Assembly: GCA_947683425.1 (NCBI GenBank)
Contig: CANTUQ010000348.1
Span: 124,001-188,000 of the forward strand
Direction: 5' to 3'
DNA length: 64,000 nt
Origin: Excoecaria cochinchinensis
Taxonomy: Eukaryota > Streptophyta > Magnoliopsida > Malpighiales > Euphorbiaceae
In this document: positions 48,601 through 61,716 of the stretch, in pieces
How positions within the stretch are numbered: the first letter of the stretch is position 1
Layout: each line of letters starts with the position of its first letter
The notes under the pieces: model-generated
What the model was told of the DNA's origin: nothing
What the model saw: only the letters and a program-made list of their open reading frames with translations
Databases searched by the model: none
Made by a program: the position numbers and the translations under genes

Positions 48601-49736
48601 TCACCACTTTTTATGATTTTTCGATTCTGCTGATTTTCCCTAAGGGTACCCCTTGGGAAATCCGTAAAAATTCGTCGGATTCCGACGAAGTAAATTCTCG
48701 ATGCGTTGTGACCGGCAAGCTTCCAATAGCTATTCCGATCGAGTCTTCCCGAATTATTGGACTCGGATCCAAAATTTCACCACTTTTTACGATTTTTCGA
48801 TTCTGGTGATTTTCCCTAGGGGTACCCCTAGGGAAATCCGTAAAAATTCGTCGGATTCCGACGAAGCCAATTCTCGATGCGTTGTGACCGGCAAGCTTCT
48901 AGTAGCTATTCCGATCGAGTCTTCCCGAATTATTGGACTCGGATCCAAAATTTCACCACTTTTTACTATTTTTCGATTCTGGTGATTTTCCCTAGGGGTA
49001 CCCCTAGGGAAATCCGTAAAAATTCCGACGAAGCCAATTCTTGATGCGTTGTGACCGGCAAGCATCCAGGAGCTATTCCGATTGAGTCTTCCCAAATTAT
49101 TGGACTCGGATCCAAAATTTCACCACTTTTTACGATTTTTCGATTCCGGTGATTTTCCCTAGGGGTACCGCTAGGGAAATCCGTAAAAATTCCGACGAAG
49201 CCAATTCTCGATGCGTTGTGACCGGCAAGCTTCCAGTAGCTATTCCGATCGATTCTTCCCGAATTATTGGACTCGGATCAAAAATTTCACCACTTTTTAC
49301 GATTTTTCGATTCTGGTGATTTTCCCTAGGGGTCCCTAGGGAAATCCGTAAAAATTTGTCGGATTCCGACGAAGCCAATTCTCGATGCGTTGTGACCGAC
49401 AAGCTTCCAGTAGCTATTCCGATCGAGTCTTCCCGAATTATTGGACTCGGATCCAAAATTTCACCACTTTTTACGATTTTTCGATTCTGGTGATTTTCCC
49501 TAGGGGTACCCCTAGGGAAATCCGTAAAAATTCGTCGGATTCTGACGAAGCCAATTCTCGATGCGTTGTGACCGGCAAGCTTCCAGTAGCTATTCCGATC
49601 GAGTCTTCCCGAATTATTGGACTCGGATCCAAAATTTCACCACTTTTTACGATTTTTCGATTCTTGTGATTTTCCCTCGGGGTACCCCTAGGAAAATCCG
49701 TAAAAATTTATCGGATTCCGACGAAGCCAATTCTCG

Positions 49737-51710
49737 ATGCGTTGTGACCGGCAAGCTTCCAGTAGCTATTCCGATCGAGTCTTCCAAAATTATTGGACTC
49801 GGATCCAAAATTTCACCACTTTTTACGATTTTTCGATTCTGGTGATTTTCCCTAGGGGTACCCCTAGGAAAATCCGTAAAAATTCGTCGGATTCCGACAA
49901 AGCAAATTCTCGATGCGTTGTGACCGGCAAGCTTCCAGTAGCTATTCCGATTGAGTCTTCCCGAATTATTGGACTCGGATCCAAAATTTCACCACTTTTT
50001 ACGATTTTTCGATTCCGGTGATTTTCCCTAGGGGTACCGCTAGGGAAATCCGTAAAAATTCCGATGAAGCCAATTCTCGATGCGTTGTGACCGGCAAGCT
50101 TCCAGTAGCTATTCCGATCGAGTCTTCCCGAATTATTGGACTCGGATCCAAAATTTCACCAATTTTTACGATTTTTCGATTCTGGTGATTTTCCCTAGGG
50201 GTACGCCTAGGGAAATCCGTAAAAATTCGTCGGATTCCGACGAAGCCAATTCTCGATGCGTTGTGACCGGCAAGCTTCCAGTAGCTATTCCGATCGAGTC
50301 TTCCCGAATTATTGGACTCGAATCCAAAATTTCACCACTTTTTATGATTTTTCGATTCTGGTGATTTTCCCTAGGGGTACCCCTAGGAAAATCCGTAAAA
50401 ATTCGTCGGATTCCGACGAAGCCAATTCTCGATGCGTTGTGACCGGCAAGCTTCCAATAGCTATTCCGATCGAGTCTTCCCGAATTATTTGACTCGGATC
50501 AAAAATTTCACCACTTTTTACGATTTTTCGATTCTGGTGATTTTCCCTAGGGGTACCCCTGGCAAGCTTCCAGTAGCTATTCCGATCGAGTCTTCCCGAA
50601 TTATTGGACTCGGATCAAAAATTTCACCACTTTTTACGATTTTTCGATTCTGGTGATTTTCCCTAGGGGTACCCCTAGGGAAATCCGTAAAAATTCGTCG
50701 GATTCCGACGAAGCCAATTCTCGATGCGTTGTGACCGGCAAGCTTCCAGTAGCTATTCCGATCGAGTCTTCCAAAATTATTGGACTCGGATCCAAAATTT
50801 CACCACTTTTTACGATTTTTCGATTCTGGTGATTTTCCCTAGGGGTACCCCTAGGGAAATCCGTAAAAATTCGTCGGATTTCGACAAAGCAAATTCTCGA
50901 TGCGTTGTGACCGGCAAGCTTCCAGTAGCTATTCCGATCGAGTCTTCCCGAATTATTGGACTCGGATCCAAAATTTCACCACTTTTTACGATTTTTCGAT
51001 TCCGGTGATTTTCCCTAGGGGTACCGCTAGGGAAATCCGTAAAAATTCCGACGAAGCCAATTCTCGATGCGTTGTGACCGGCAAGCTTCCAGTAGCTATT
51101 CCGATCGAGTCTTCCCGAATTATTGGACTCGGATCCAAAATTTCACCAATTTTTACGATTTTTTGATTCTGGTGATTTTCCCTAGGGGTACGCCTAGGGA
51201 AATCCGTAAAAATTCGTCGGATTCCGACGAAGCCAATTCTCGATGCGTTGTGACCGGCAAGCTTCCAGTAGCTATTCCGATCGAGTCTTCCCGAATTATT
51301 GGACTCGGATCCAAAATTTCACCACTTTTTATGATTTTTCGATTCTGGTGATTTTCCCTAGGGGTACCCCTAGGGAAATCCGTAAAAATTCGTCGGATTC
51401 CGACGAAGCCAATTCTCGATGCGTTGTGACCGGCAAGCTTCCAATAGCTATTCCGATCGAGTCTTCCCGAATTATTGGACTCGGATCCAAAATTTCACCA
51501 CTTTTTACGATTTTTCGATTCTGGTGATTTTCCCTAGGGGTACCCCTGGCAAGCTTCCAGTAGCTATTCCGATCGAGTCTTCCCGAATTATTGGACTCGG
51601 ATCAAAAATTTCACCACTTTTTACGATTTTTCGATTCTGGTGATTTTCCCTTAGGGTACCCCTAGGGAAATCCGTAAAAATTCGTCGGATTCCGACGAAG
51701 CCAATTCTCG
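49737..51710 (+). repeat. 6-monomer tandem duplication in family B, 987-bp period
   Basis: 49,737-50,723 and 50,724-51,710 are successive copies. Shared marks are CTTCCAAAATTATTGG, GACAAAGCAAATTC, TTCCGGTGATTTT with TACCGCTAGGG (50,036 and 51,023 region), CACCAATTTTTACG, TACGCCTAGGG, TTTTTATGATTT, CTTCCAATAGC and a truncated monomer. The period equals five 176s and one 167 minus a 60-bp deletion. A further copy of most of the block lies at 57,894-59,430 (offset 7,638 bp). Confidence 0.87.
50432..50723 (+). repeat. Truncated monomer with 60-bp deletion, the first of five copies
   Basis: At 50,560/50,561 the right palindrome arm stops at TACCCCT and joins GGCAAGCTTCC of the next unit. Exactly 60 bases of a long monomer are gone, from AGGGAAATCC through GTTGTGACC. 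The deletion takes half the palindrome, the whole 19-bp dyad and the ATGCGTTGTG phase marker. The same joint occurs at 51,547/51,548, 58,198/58,199, 59,185/59,186 and 61,210/61,211. These sites are spaced as the surrounding block duplications predict (987, 987, 3,012 bp), so one event was copied. Confidence 0.92.
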
Positions 51711-52238
51711 ATGCGTTGTGACCGGCAAGCTTCCAATAGCTATTCCGATCGAGTCTTCCCGAATTATTGGACTCGGATCCAAAATTGCACCACTTTTTAC
51801 GATTTTTCGATTCTGGTGATTTTCCCTAGGGGTACCCCTAGGGAAATCCGTAAAAATTCGTCGGATTCCGACGAAACCAATTCTCGATGCGTTGTGACCG
51901 GCAAGCTTCCAGTAGCTATTCCGATCGAGTCTTCCCGAATTATTGGACTCGGATCAAAAATTTCACCACTTTTTACGATTTTTCGATTCTGGTGATTTTC
52001 CCTAGGGGTACCCCTAGGGAAATCCGTAAAAATTCGTCGGATTCCGACGAAGCCAATTCTCGATGCGTTGTGACCGGCAAGCTTCCAGTAGCTATTCCGA
52101 TCGAGTCTTCCCGAATTATTGGACTCGGATCAAAAATTTCACCACTTTTTACGATTTTTCGATTCTGGTGATTTTCCCTAGGGGTACCCCTAGGGAAATC
52201 CGTAAAAATTCGTCGGATTCCGACGAAGCCAATTCTCG

Positions 52239-52414
52239 ATGCGTTGTGACCGGCAAGCTTCCAGTAGCTATTCCGATCGAGTCTTCCCGAATTATTGGAC
52301 TCGGATCCAAAATTTCACCACTTTTTACGATTTTTCGATTCTGGTGATTTTCCCTAGGGGTACCCCTAGGGAAATCCGTAAAAATTCGTCGGATTCCGAC
52401 GAAGCCAATTCTCG
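52239..52414 (+). repeat. Reference long monomer, family B (176 bp)
   Basis: Example of the long family B unit. Against family A it has A at +18 (GGCAAGCTTCC, which creates HindIII AAGCTT). It has G, G and C at +37, +41 and +45 (ATTCCGATCGAGTC, which creates PvuI CGATCG), A at +71 (GGATCCAAAATTTC), T at +157 (GGATTCC) and A at +169 (GCCAATTC). The +157 change makes the downstream dyad a perfect 19-base odd palindrome, TTCGTCGGATTCCGACGAA, with 9-bp arms and one central base. Many family B copies carry GGATCAAAAATTTC instead, a subtype that loses BamHI and recurs at fixed places in the blocks. Confidence 0.95.
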
Positions 52415-52590
52415 ATGCGTTGTGACCGGCAAGCTTCCAGTAGCTATTCCGATCGAGTCTTCCCGAATTATTGGACTCGGATCAAAAATTTCACCACTTT
52501 TTACGATTTTTCGATTCTGGTGATTTTCCCTAGGGGTACCCCTAGGGAAATCCGTAAAAATTCGTCGGATTCCGACGAAGCCAATTCTCG

Positions 52591-55500
52591 ATGCGTTGTG
52601 ACCGGCAAGCTTCCAGTAGCTATTCCGATCGAGTCTTCCCGAATTATTGGACTCGGATCCAAAATTTCACCACTTTTTACGATTTTTCGATTCTGGTGAT
52701 TTTCCCTAGGGGTACCCCTAGGGAAATCCGTAAAAATTCGTCGGATTTCGATGAAGCCAAGTCTCGATGCGTTGTGACCGGCAAGCTTCCAGTAGCTATT
52801 CCGATCGAGTCTTCCCGAATTATTGGACTCGGATCAAAAATTTCACCACTTTTTACGATTTTTCGATTCTGGTGTACCCCTAGGGAAATCCGTAAAAATT
52901 CCGACGAAGCCAATTCTCGATGCGTTGTGACCGGCAAGCTTCCAGTAGCTATTCCGATCGTGTCTTCCCGAATTATTGGACTCGGATCCAAAATTTCACC
53001 ACTTTTTACGATTTTTCGATTCTGGTGATTTTTCCTAGGGGTACCCCTAGGGAAATCCGTAAAAATTCCGACGAATCCAATTCTCGATGCGTTATGACCG
53101 GCAAGCTTTCAGTAGCTATTCCGATGGAGTCTACACGAATTATTGGACTCGGATCCAAAATTTCACCACTTTTTACGATTTTTCGATTCTGGTGATTTTC
53201 CCTAGGGGTACCCCTAGGGAAATCCGTAAAAATTCGTCGGATTCCGACGAAGCCAATTCTCGATTCGTTGTGACCGGCAAGCTTCCAGTAGCTATTCCGA
53301 TCGAGTCTTCCCGAATTATTGGACTCGGATCCAAAATTTCACCACTTTTTACGATTTTTCGATTCCGGTGATTTTCCCTAGGGGTACCGCTAGGGAAATC
53401 CATAAAAATTCCGACGAAGCCAATTCTCGATGCGTTGTGACCGGCAAGCTTCCAGTAGCTATTCCGATCGAGTCTTGCCGAATTATTGGACTCGGATCCA
53501 AAATTTCACCACTTTTTACGATTTTTCGATTCTGGTGATTTTCCCTAGGGGTACCCCTAGGGAAATCCGTAAAAATTCGTCGGCTTTCGACGAAGCCAAT
53601 TCTCGATGCGTTGTGACCGGCAAGCTTCCAGTAGCTATTCCGATCGAGTCTTCCCGAATTATTGGACTCGGATCCAAAATTTCACCACTTTTTACGATTT
53701 TTCGATTCTGGTGATTTTTCCTAGGGGTACCCCTAGGGAAATCCGTAAAAATTCCGACGAAGCCAATTCTCGATGCGTTGTGACCGGCAAGCTTCCAGTA
53801 GCTATTCCGATCGAGTCTTCCCGAATTATTGGACTCGGATCCAAAATTGCACAACTTTTTACGATTTTTCGATTCTGGTGATTTTCCCTAGGGGTACCCC
53901 TAGGGAAATCCGTAAAAATTCGTCGGATTCCGACGAAGCCAATTCTCGATGCGTTGTGACCGGCAAGCTTCCAGTAGCTATTCCGATCGAGTCTTCCCGA
54001 ATTATTGGACTCGGATCCAAAATTTCACCACTTTTTACGATTTTTCGATTCTGGTGATTTTCCCTAGGGGTACCCCTAGGGAAATCCGTAAAAATTCCGA
54101 CGAAGCCAATTCTCGATGCGTTGTGACCGGCAAACTTCCAGTAGCTATTCCGATCGTGTCTTCCCGAATTATTGGACTCGGATCAAAAATTTCACCACTT
54201 TTTACGATTTTTCGATTCTGGTGATTTTCCCTAGGGGTACCCCTAGGGAAATCCGTAAAAATTCGTCGGATTCCGACGAAGCCAATTCTCGATGCGTTGT
54301 GACCGGCAAGCTTCCAGTAGCTATTCCGATCGAGTCTTCCCGAATTATTGGACTCGGATCAAAAATTTCACCACTTTTTACGATTTTTCGATTCTGGTGT
54401 ACCCCTAGGGAAATCCGTAAAAATTCCGACGAAGCCAATTCTCGATGCGTTGTGACCGGCAAGCTTCCAGTAGCTATTCCGATCGTGTCTTCCCGAATTA
54501 TTGGACTCGGATCCAAAATTTCACCACTTTTTACGATTTTTCGATTCTTGTGATTTTTCCTAGGGGTACCCCTAGGGAAATCCGTAAAAATTCCGACGAA
54601 GCCAATTCTCGATGCGTTGTGACCGGCAAGCTTCCAGTAGCTATTCCGATCGAGTCTTCCCGAATTATTGGACTCGGATCCAAAATTTCACCACTTTTTA
54701 CGATTTTTCGATTCTGGTGATTTTCCCTAGGGGTACCCCTAGGGAAATCCGTAAAAATTCGTCGGATTCCGACGAAGCCAATTCTCGATGCGTTGTGACC
54801 GGCAAGCTTCCAGTAGCTATTCCGATCGAGTCTTCCCGAATTATTGGACTCGGATCCAAAATTTCACCACTTTTTAAGATTTTTCGATTCTGGTGATTTT
54901 CCCTAGGGGTACCCCTAGGGAAATCCGTAAAAATTCGTCGGATTCCGACGAAGCCAATTCTCGATTCGTTGTGACCGGCAAGCTTCCAGTAGCTATTCCG
55001 ATCGAGTCTTCCCGAATTATTGGACTCGGATCCAAAATTTCACCACTTTTTACGATTTTTCGATTCCGGTGATTTTCCCTAGGGGTACCGCTAGGGAAAT
55101 CCATAAAAATTCCGACGAAGCCAATTCTCGATGCGTTGTGACCGGCAAGCTTCCAGTAGCTATTCCGATCGAGTCTTGCCGAATTATTGGACTCGGATCC
55201 AAAATTTCACCACTTTTTACGATTTTTCGATTCTGGTGATTTTCCCTAGGGGTACCCCTAGGAAAATCCGTAAACATTCGTCGGCTTTCGACGAAGCCAA
55301 TTCTCGATGCGTTGTGACCGGCAAGCTTCCAGTAGCTATTCCGATCGAGTCTTCCCGAATTATTGGACTCGGATCCAAAATTTCACCACTTTTTACGATT
55401 TTTCGATTCTGGTGATTTTCCCTAGGGGTACCCCTAGGGAAATCCGTAAAAATTCCGACGAAGCCAATTCTCGATGCGTTGTGACCGGCAAGCTTCCAGT

Positions 55501-55992
55501 AGCTATTCCGATCGAGTCTTCCCGAATTATTGGACTCGGATCCAAAATTGCACCACTTTTTACGATTTTTCGATTCTGGTGATTTTCCCTAGGGGTACCC
55601 CTAGGGAAATCCGTAAAAATTCGTCGGATTCCGACGAAGCCAATTCTCGATGCGTTGTGACCGGCAAGCTTCCAGTAGCTATTCCGATCGAGTCTTCCCG
55701 AATTATTGGACTCGGATCCAAAATTTCACCACTTTTTACGATTTTTCGATTCTGGTGATTTTCCCTAGGGGTACCCCTAGGGAAATCCGTAAAAATTCCG
55801 ACGAAGCCAATTCTCGATGCGTTGTGACCGGCAAACTTCCAGTAGCTATTCCGATCGTGTCTTCTCGAATTATTGGACTCGGATCAAACATTTCACAACT
55901 TTTTACGATTTTTCGATTCTGGTGATTTTCCCTAGGGGTACCCCTTGGGAAATCCGTAAAAATTCGTCGGATTCCGACGAAGCCAATTCTCG
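52591..55992 (+). repeat. Nested family B duplications, 1,525-bp and 1,701-bp offsets
   Basis: A 14-bp loss that joins TCTGGTG directly to TACCCCTAGGG removes the left palindrome arm at 52,874/52,875 and 54,399/54,400, 1,525 bp apart. A second set of marks recurs at 1,701 bp: GATTCGTTGTG (53,263 and 54,964), TACCGCTAGGG with CCATAAAAATT, CTTGCCGAATT (53,475 and 55,176), GTCGGCTTTCGACG (about 53,579 and 55,280), AAAATTGCAC and GGCAAACTTCC (54,131 and 55,832). Both offsets fit sums of 167s and 176s minus the 14-bp loss. The two duplications overlap, and 1,701 is 1,525 plus one long monomer. Confidence 0.83.
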
Positions 55993-56336
55993 ATGCGTTG
56001 TGACCGGCAAGCTTCCAGTAGCTATTCCGATCGAGTCTTCCCGAATTATTCGACTCGGATCCAAAATTTCACCACTTTTTACGATTTTTCGATTCTGGTG
56101 ATTTTCCCTAGGGGGTACCCCTAGGGAAATCCGTAAAAATTCCGACGAAGCCAATTCTCGATGCGTTGTGACCGGCAAACTTCCAGTAGCTATTCCGATC
56201 GTGTCTTCTCGAATTATTGGACTCGGATCAAACATTTCACAACTTTTTACGATTTTTCGATTCTGGTGATTTTCCCTAGGGGTACCCCTAGGGAAATCCG
56301 TAAAAATTCGTCGGATTCCGACGAAGCCAATTCTCG
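55817..56336 (+). repeat. 2-monomer duplication with a G5 palindrome arm
   Basis: The monomers at 55,817 and 56,161 share GGCAAACTTCC, CGATCGTGTCTTCTCG, GGATCAAACATTTC and CACAACTTTT. They are 344 bp apart, equal to one 176, one 167 and one inserted G. The G lies in the palindrome between them (CCCTAGGGGGTACC, about 56,107-56,120). The first copy alone has TACCCCTTGGG. Confidence 0.85.
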
Positions 56337-57374
56337 ATGCGTTGTGACCGGCAAGCTTCCAGTAGCTATTCCGATCGAGTCTTTCCGAATTATTGGACTC
56401 GGATCCAAAATTTCACCACTTTTTACGATTTTTCGATTCTGGTGATTTTCCCTAGGGGTACCCCTAGGGAAATCCGTAAAAATTCGTCGGATTCCGAAGA
56501 AGCCAATTCTCGATGCGTTGTGACCGGCAAGCTTCCAGTAGCTATTCCGATCGAGTCTTCCCGAATTATTGGACTCGGATCAAAAATTTCACCACTATTT
56601 ACGATTTTTCGATTCTGGTGATTTTCCCTATGGGTACCACTAGGGAAATCCGTAAAAATTCCGACGAAGCCAATTCTCGATGCGTTGTGACCGGCAAGCT
56701 TCCAGTAGCTATTCCGATCGAGTCTTCCCGAATTATTGGACTCGGATCCAAAATTGCACCACTTTTTACGATTTTTCGATTCTGGTGATTTTCCCTAGGG
56801 GTACCCCTAGGGAAATCCGTAAAAATTCGTCGGATTTCGACGAAGCCAATTCTCGATGCGTTGTGACAGGCAAGCTTCCAGTAGCTATTCCGATCGATTC
56901 TTCCCGAATTATTGGACTCGGATCCAAAATATCACCACTTTTTACGATTTTTCGATTCTGGTGATTTTCCCTTGGGGTACCCCTAGGGAAATCCGTAAAA
57001 ATTTCGACGAAACCAATTCTCGATGCGTTGTGACCGGCAAGCTTACAGTAGCTATTCCGATCGTGTCTTCCCGAATTATTGGACTCGGATCCAAAATTTC
57101 ACCACTTTTTACGATTTTTCGATTCTGGTGATTTTTCCTAGGGGTACCCCTAGGGAAATCCGTAAAAATTCGTCGGATTCCGACGAAGCCAATTCTCGAT
57201 GCGTTGTGACCGGCAAGCTTCCAGTAGCTATTCCGATCGAGTCTTCCCGAATTATTGGACTCGGATCCAAAATTTCACCACTTTTTACGATTTTTCGATT
57301 CTGGTGATTTTCCCTAGGGGTACCCCTAGGGAAATCCGTAAAAATTCGTCGGATTCCAACGAAGCCAATTCTCG

Positions 57375-60300
57375 ATGCGTTGTGACCGGCAAGCTTCCAG
57401 TAGCTATTCCGATCGATTCTTCCCGAATTATTGGACTCGGATCCAAAATATCACCACTTTTTACGATTTTTCGATTCTGGTGATTTTCCCTTGGGGTACC
57501 CCTAGGGAAATCCGTAAAAATTCCGACGAAACCAATTCTCGATGCGTTGTGACCGGCAAGCTTCCAGTAGCTATTCCGATCGTGTCTTCCCGAATTATTG
57601 GACTCGGATCCAAAATTTCACCACTTTTTACGATTTTTCGATTCTGGTGATTTTTCCTAGGGGTACCCCTAGGGAAATCCGTAAAAATTCGTCGGATTTC
57701 GACGAAGCCAATTCTCGATGCGTTGTGACCGGCAAGCTTCCAGTAGCTATTCCGATCGAGTCTTCCCGAATTATTGGACTCGGATCCAAAATTTCACCAC
57801 TTTTTACGATTTTTCGATTCTGGTGATTTTTCCTAGGGGTACCCCTAGGGAAATCCGTAAAAATTCGTCGGATTCCGACGAAGCCAATTCTCGATGCGTT
57901 GTGACCGGCAAGCTTCCAGTAGCTATTCCGATCGAGTCTTCCCGAATTATTGGACTCGGATCCAAAATTTCACCACTTTTTATGATTTTTCGATTCTGGT
58001 GATTTTCCCTAGGGGTACCCCTAGGGAAATCCGTAAAAATTCGTCGAATTTCGACGAAGCCAATTCTCGATGCGTTGTGACCGGCAAGCTTCCAATAGCT
58101 ATTCCGATCGAGTCTTCCCGAATTATTGGACTCGGATCAAAAATTTCACCACTTTTTACGATTTTTCGATTCTGGTGATTTTCCCTAGGGGTACCCCTGG
58201 CAAGCTTCCAGTAGCTATTCCGATCGAGTCTTCCCGAATTATTGGACTCGGATCAAAAATTTCACCACTTTTTACGATTTTTCGATTCTGGTGATTTTCC
58301 CTAGGGGTACTCCTAGGGAAATCCGTAAAAATTCGTCGGATTCCGACGAAGCCAATTCTCGATGCGTTGTGACCGGCAAGCTTCCAGTAGCTATTCCGAT
58401 CGAGTCTTCCAAAATTATTGGACTCGGATCCAAAATTTCACCACTTTTTACGATTTTTTGATTCTGGTGATTTTCCCTAGGGGTACCCCTTGGGAAATCC
58501 GTAAAAATTCGTCGGATTCCGACAAAGCAAATTCTCGATGCGTTGTGACCGGCAAGCTTCCAGTAGCTATTCCGATCGAGTCTTCCCGAATTATTGGACT
58601 CGGATCCAAAATTTCACCACTTTTTACGATTTTTCGATTCCGGTGATTTTCCCTAGGGGTACCGCTAGGGAAATCCGTAAAAATTCCGACGAAGCCAATT
58701 CTCGATGCGTTGTGACCGGCAAGCTTCCAGTAGCTATTCCGATCGAGTCTTCCCGAATTATTGGACTCGGATCCAAAATTTCACCAATTTTTACGATTTT
58801 TCGATTCTGGTGATTTTCCCTAGGGGTACGCCTAGGGAAATCCGTAAAAATTCGTCGGATTCCGACGAAGCCAATTCTCGATGCGTTGTGACCGGCAAGC
58901 TTCCAGTAGATATTCCGATCGAGTCTTCCCGAATTATTGGACTCGGATCCAAAATTTCACCACTTTTTATGATTTTTCGATTCTGGTGATTTTCCCTAGG
59001 GGTACCCCTAGGGAAATCCGTAAAAATTCGTCGGATTCCGACGAAGCCAATTCTCGATGCGTTGTGACCGGCAAGCTTCCAATAGCTATTCCGATCGAGT
59101 CTTCCCGAATTATTGGACTCGGATCCAAAATTTCACCACTTTTTACGATTTTTCGATTCTGGTGATTTTCCCTAGGGGTACCCCTGGCAAGCTTCCAGTA
59201 GCTATTCCGATCGAGTCTTCCCGAATTATTGGACTCGGATCAAAAATTTCACCACTTTTTACGATTTTTCGATTCTGGTGATTTTCCCTAGGAGTACCCC
59301 TAGGGAAATCCGTAAAAATTCGTCGGATTCCGACGAAGCCAATTCTCGATGCGTTTTGACCGGCAAGCTTCCAATAGCTATTCCGATCGAGTCTTCCCGA
59401 ATTATTGGACTCGGATCCAAAATTTCACCACTTTTTACTATTTTTCGATTCTGGTGATTTTCCCAAGGGGTACCCCGAGGGAAATCCATAAAAATTCCGA
59501 CGAAGCCAATTCTCGATGCGTTGTGACCGGCAAGCTTCCAGTAGCTATTCCGATCGAGTCTTCCCGAATTATTGGACTCGGATCCAAAATTGCACCACTT
59601 TTTACGATTTTTCGATTCTGGTGATTTTCCCTAAGGGTACCCCTAGGGAAATCCGTAAAAATTCGTCGGATTCCGACGAAGCCAATTCTCGATGCGTTGT
59701 GACCGGCAAGCTTCCAGTAGCTATTCCGATCGAGTCTTCCCGAATTATTGGACTCGGATCAAAAATTTCACCACTTTTTACGATTTTTCGATTCTGGTGA
59801 TTTTCCCTAGGGGTACCCCTAGGGAAATCCGTAAAAATTCGTCGGATTCCGACGAAGCCAATTCTCGATGCGTTGTGACCGGCAAGCTTCCAGTAGCTAT
59901 TCCGATCGAGTCTTCCCGAATTATTGGACTCGGATCCAAAATTTCACCACTTTTTATGATTTTTCGATTCTGGTGATTTTCCCTAGGGGTACCCCTAGGG
60001 AAATCCGTAAAAATTCGTCGGATTTCGATGAAGCCAAGTCTCGATGCGTTGTGACCGGCAAGCTTCCAGTAGCTATTCCGATCGAGTCTTCCCGAATTAT
60101 TGGACTCGGATCAAAAATTTCACCACTTTTTACGATTTTTCGATTCTGGTGATTTTCCCTAGGGGTACCACTAGGGAAATCCGTAAAAATTCCGACGAAG
60201 CCAATTCTCGATGCGTTGTGACCGGCAAGCTTCCAGTAGCTATTCCGATCGAGTCTTCCCGAATTATTGGACTCGGATCCAAAATTGCACCACTTTTTAC

Positions 60301-61716
60301 GATTTTTCGATTCTGGTGATTTTTCCTAGGGGTACCCCTAGGGAAATCCGTAAAAATTCGTCGGATTCCGACGAAGCCAATTCTCGATGCGTTGTGACCG
60401 GCAAGCTTCCAGTAGCTATTCCGATCGATTCTTCCCGAATTATTGGACTCGGATCCAAAATATCACCACTTTTTACGATTTTTCGATTCTGGTGATTTTC
60501 CCTTGGGGTACCCCTAGGGAAATCCGTAAAAATTCCGACGAAACCAATTCTCGATGCGTTGTGACCGGCAAGCTTCCAGTAGCTATTCCGATCGTGTCTT
60601 CCCGAATTATTGGACTCGGATCCAAAATTTCACCACTTTTTACGATTTTTCGATTCTGGTGATTTTTCCTAGGGGTACCCCTAGGGAAATCCGTAAAAAT
60701 TCGTCGGATTCCGACGAAGCCAATTCTCGATGCGTTGTGACCGGCAAGCTTCCAGTAGCTATTCCGATCGAGTCTTCCCGAATTATTGGACTCGGATCCA
60801 AAATTTCACCACTTTTTACGATTTTTCGATTCTGGTGATTTTTCCTAGGGGTACCCCTAGGGAAATCCGTAAAAATTCGTCGGATTCCGACGAAGCCAAT
60901 TCTCGATGCGTTGTGACCGGCAAGCTTCCAGTAGCTATTCCGATCGAGTCTTCCCGAATTATTGGACTCGGATCCAAAATTTCACCACTTTTTATGATTT
61001 TTCGATTCTGGTGATTTTCCCTAGGGGTACCCCTAGGGAAATCCGTAAAAATTCGTCGGATTTCGACGAAGCCAATTCTCGATGCGTTGTGACCGGCAAG
61101 CTTCTAATAGCTATTCCGATCGAGTCTTCCCGAATTATTGGACTCGGATCAAAAATTTCACCACTTTTTACGATTTTTCGATTCTGGTGATTTTCCCTAG
61201 GGGTACCCCTGGCAAGCTTCCAGTAGCTATTCCGATCGAGTCTTCCCGAATTATTGGACTCGGATCAAAAATTTCACCACTTTTTACGATTTTTCGATTC
61301 TGGTGATTTTCCCTAGGGGTACTCCTAGGGAAATCCGTAAAAATTCGTCGGATTCCGACGAAGCCAATTCTCGATGCGTTGTGACCGGCAAGCTTCCAGT
61401 AGCTATTCCGATCGAGTCTTCCAAAATTATTGGACTCGGATCCAAAATTTCACCACTTTTTACGATTTTTCGATTCTGGTGATTTTCCCTAGGGGTACCC
61501 CTAGCGAAATCCGTAAAAATTCGTCGGATTCCGACAAAGCAAATTCTCGATGCGTTGTGACCGGCAAGCTTCCAGTAGCTATTCCGATCGAGTCTTCCCG
61601 AATTATTGGACTCGGATCCAAAATTTCACCACTTTTTACGATTTTTCGATTCCGGTGATTTTCCCTAGGGGTACCGCTAGGGAAATCCGTAAAAATTCCG
61701 ACGAAGCCAATTCTCG
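57375..61716 (+). repeat. Tandem family B block, 3,012-bp period
   Basis: 57,375 to about 58,880 is repeated from 60,387 to about 61,716. Marks are CGATCGATTCTTCC with AAAATATCACC, CCCTTGGGG (57,490 and 60,502), GAAACCAATTC, CGATCGTGTCTTCC, TTTTTATGATTT, the 60-bp truncated monomer (58,198 and 61,210), TACTCCTAGGG (58,308 and 61,320), CTTCCAAAATTATTGG and TTCCGGTG with TACCGCTAGGG. The period of 3,012 bp equals 14 long plus 4 short units minus two 60-bp deletions. The CGATCGATTCTTCC/AAAATATCACC monomer also occurs at 56,856, 519 bp upstream of the first copy. Confidence 0.85.
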
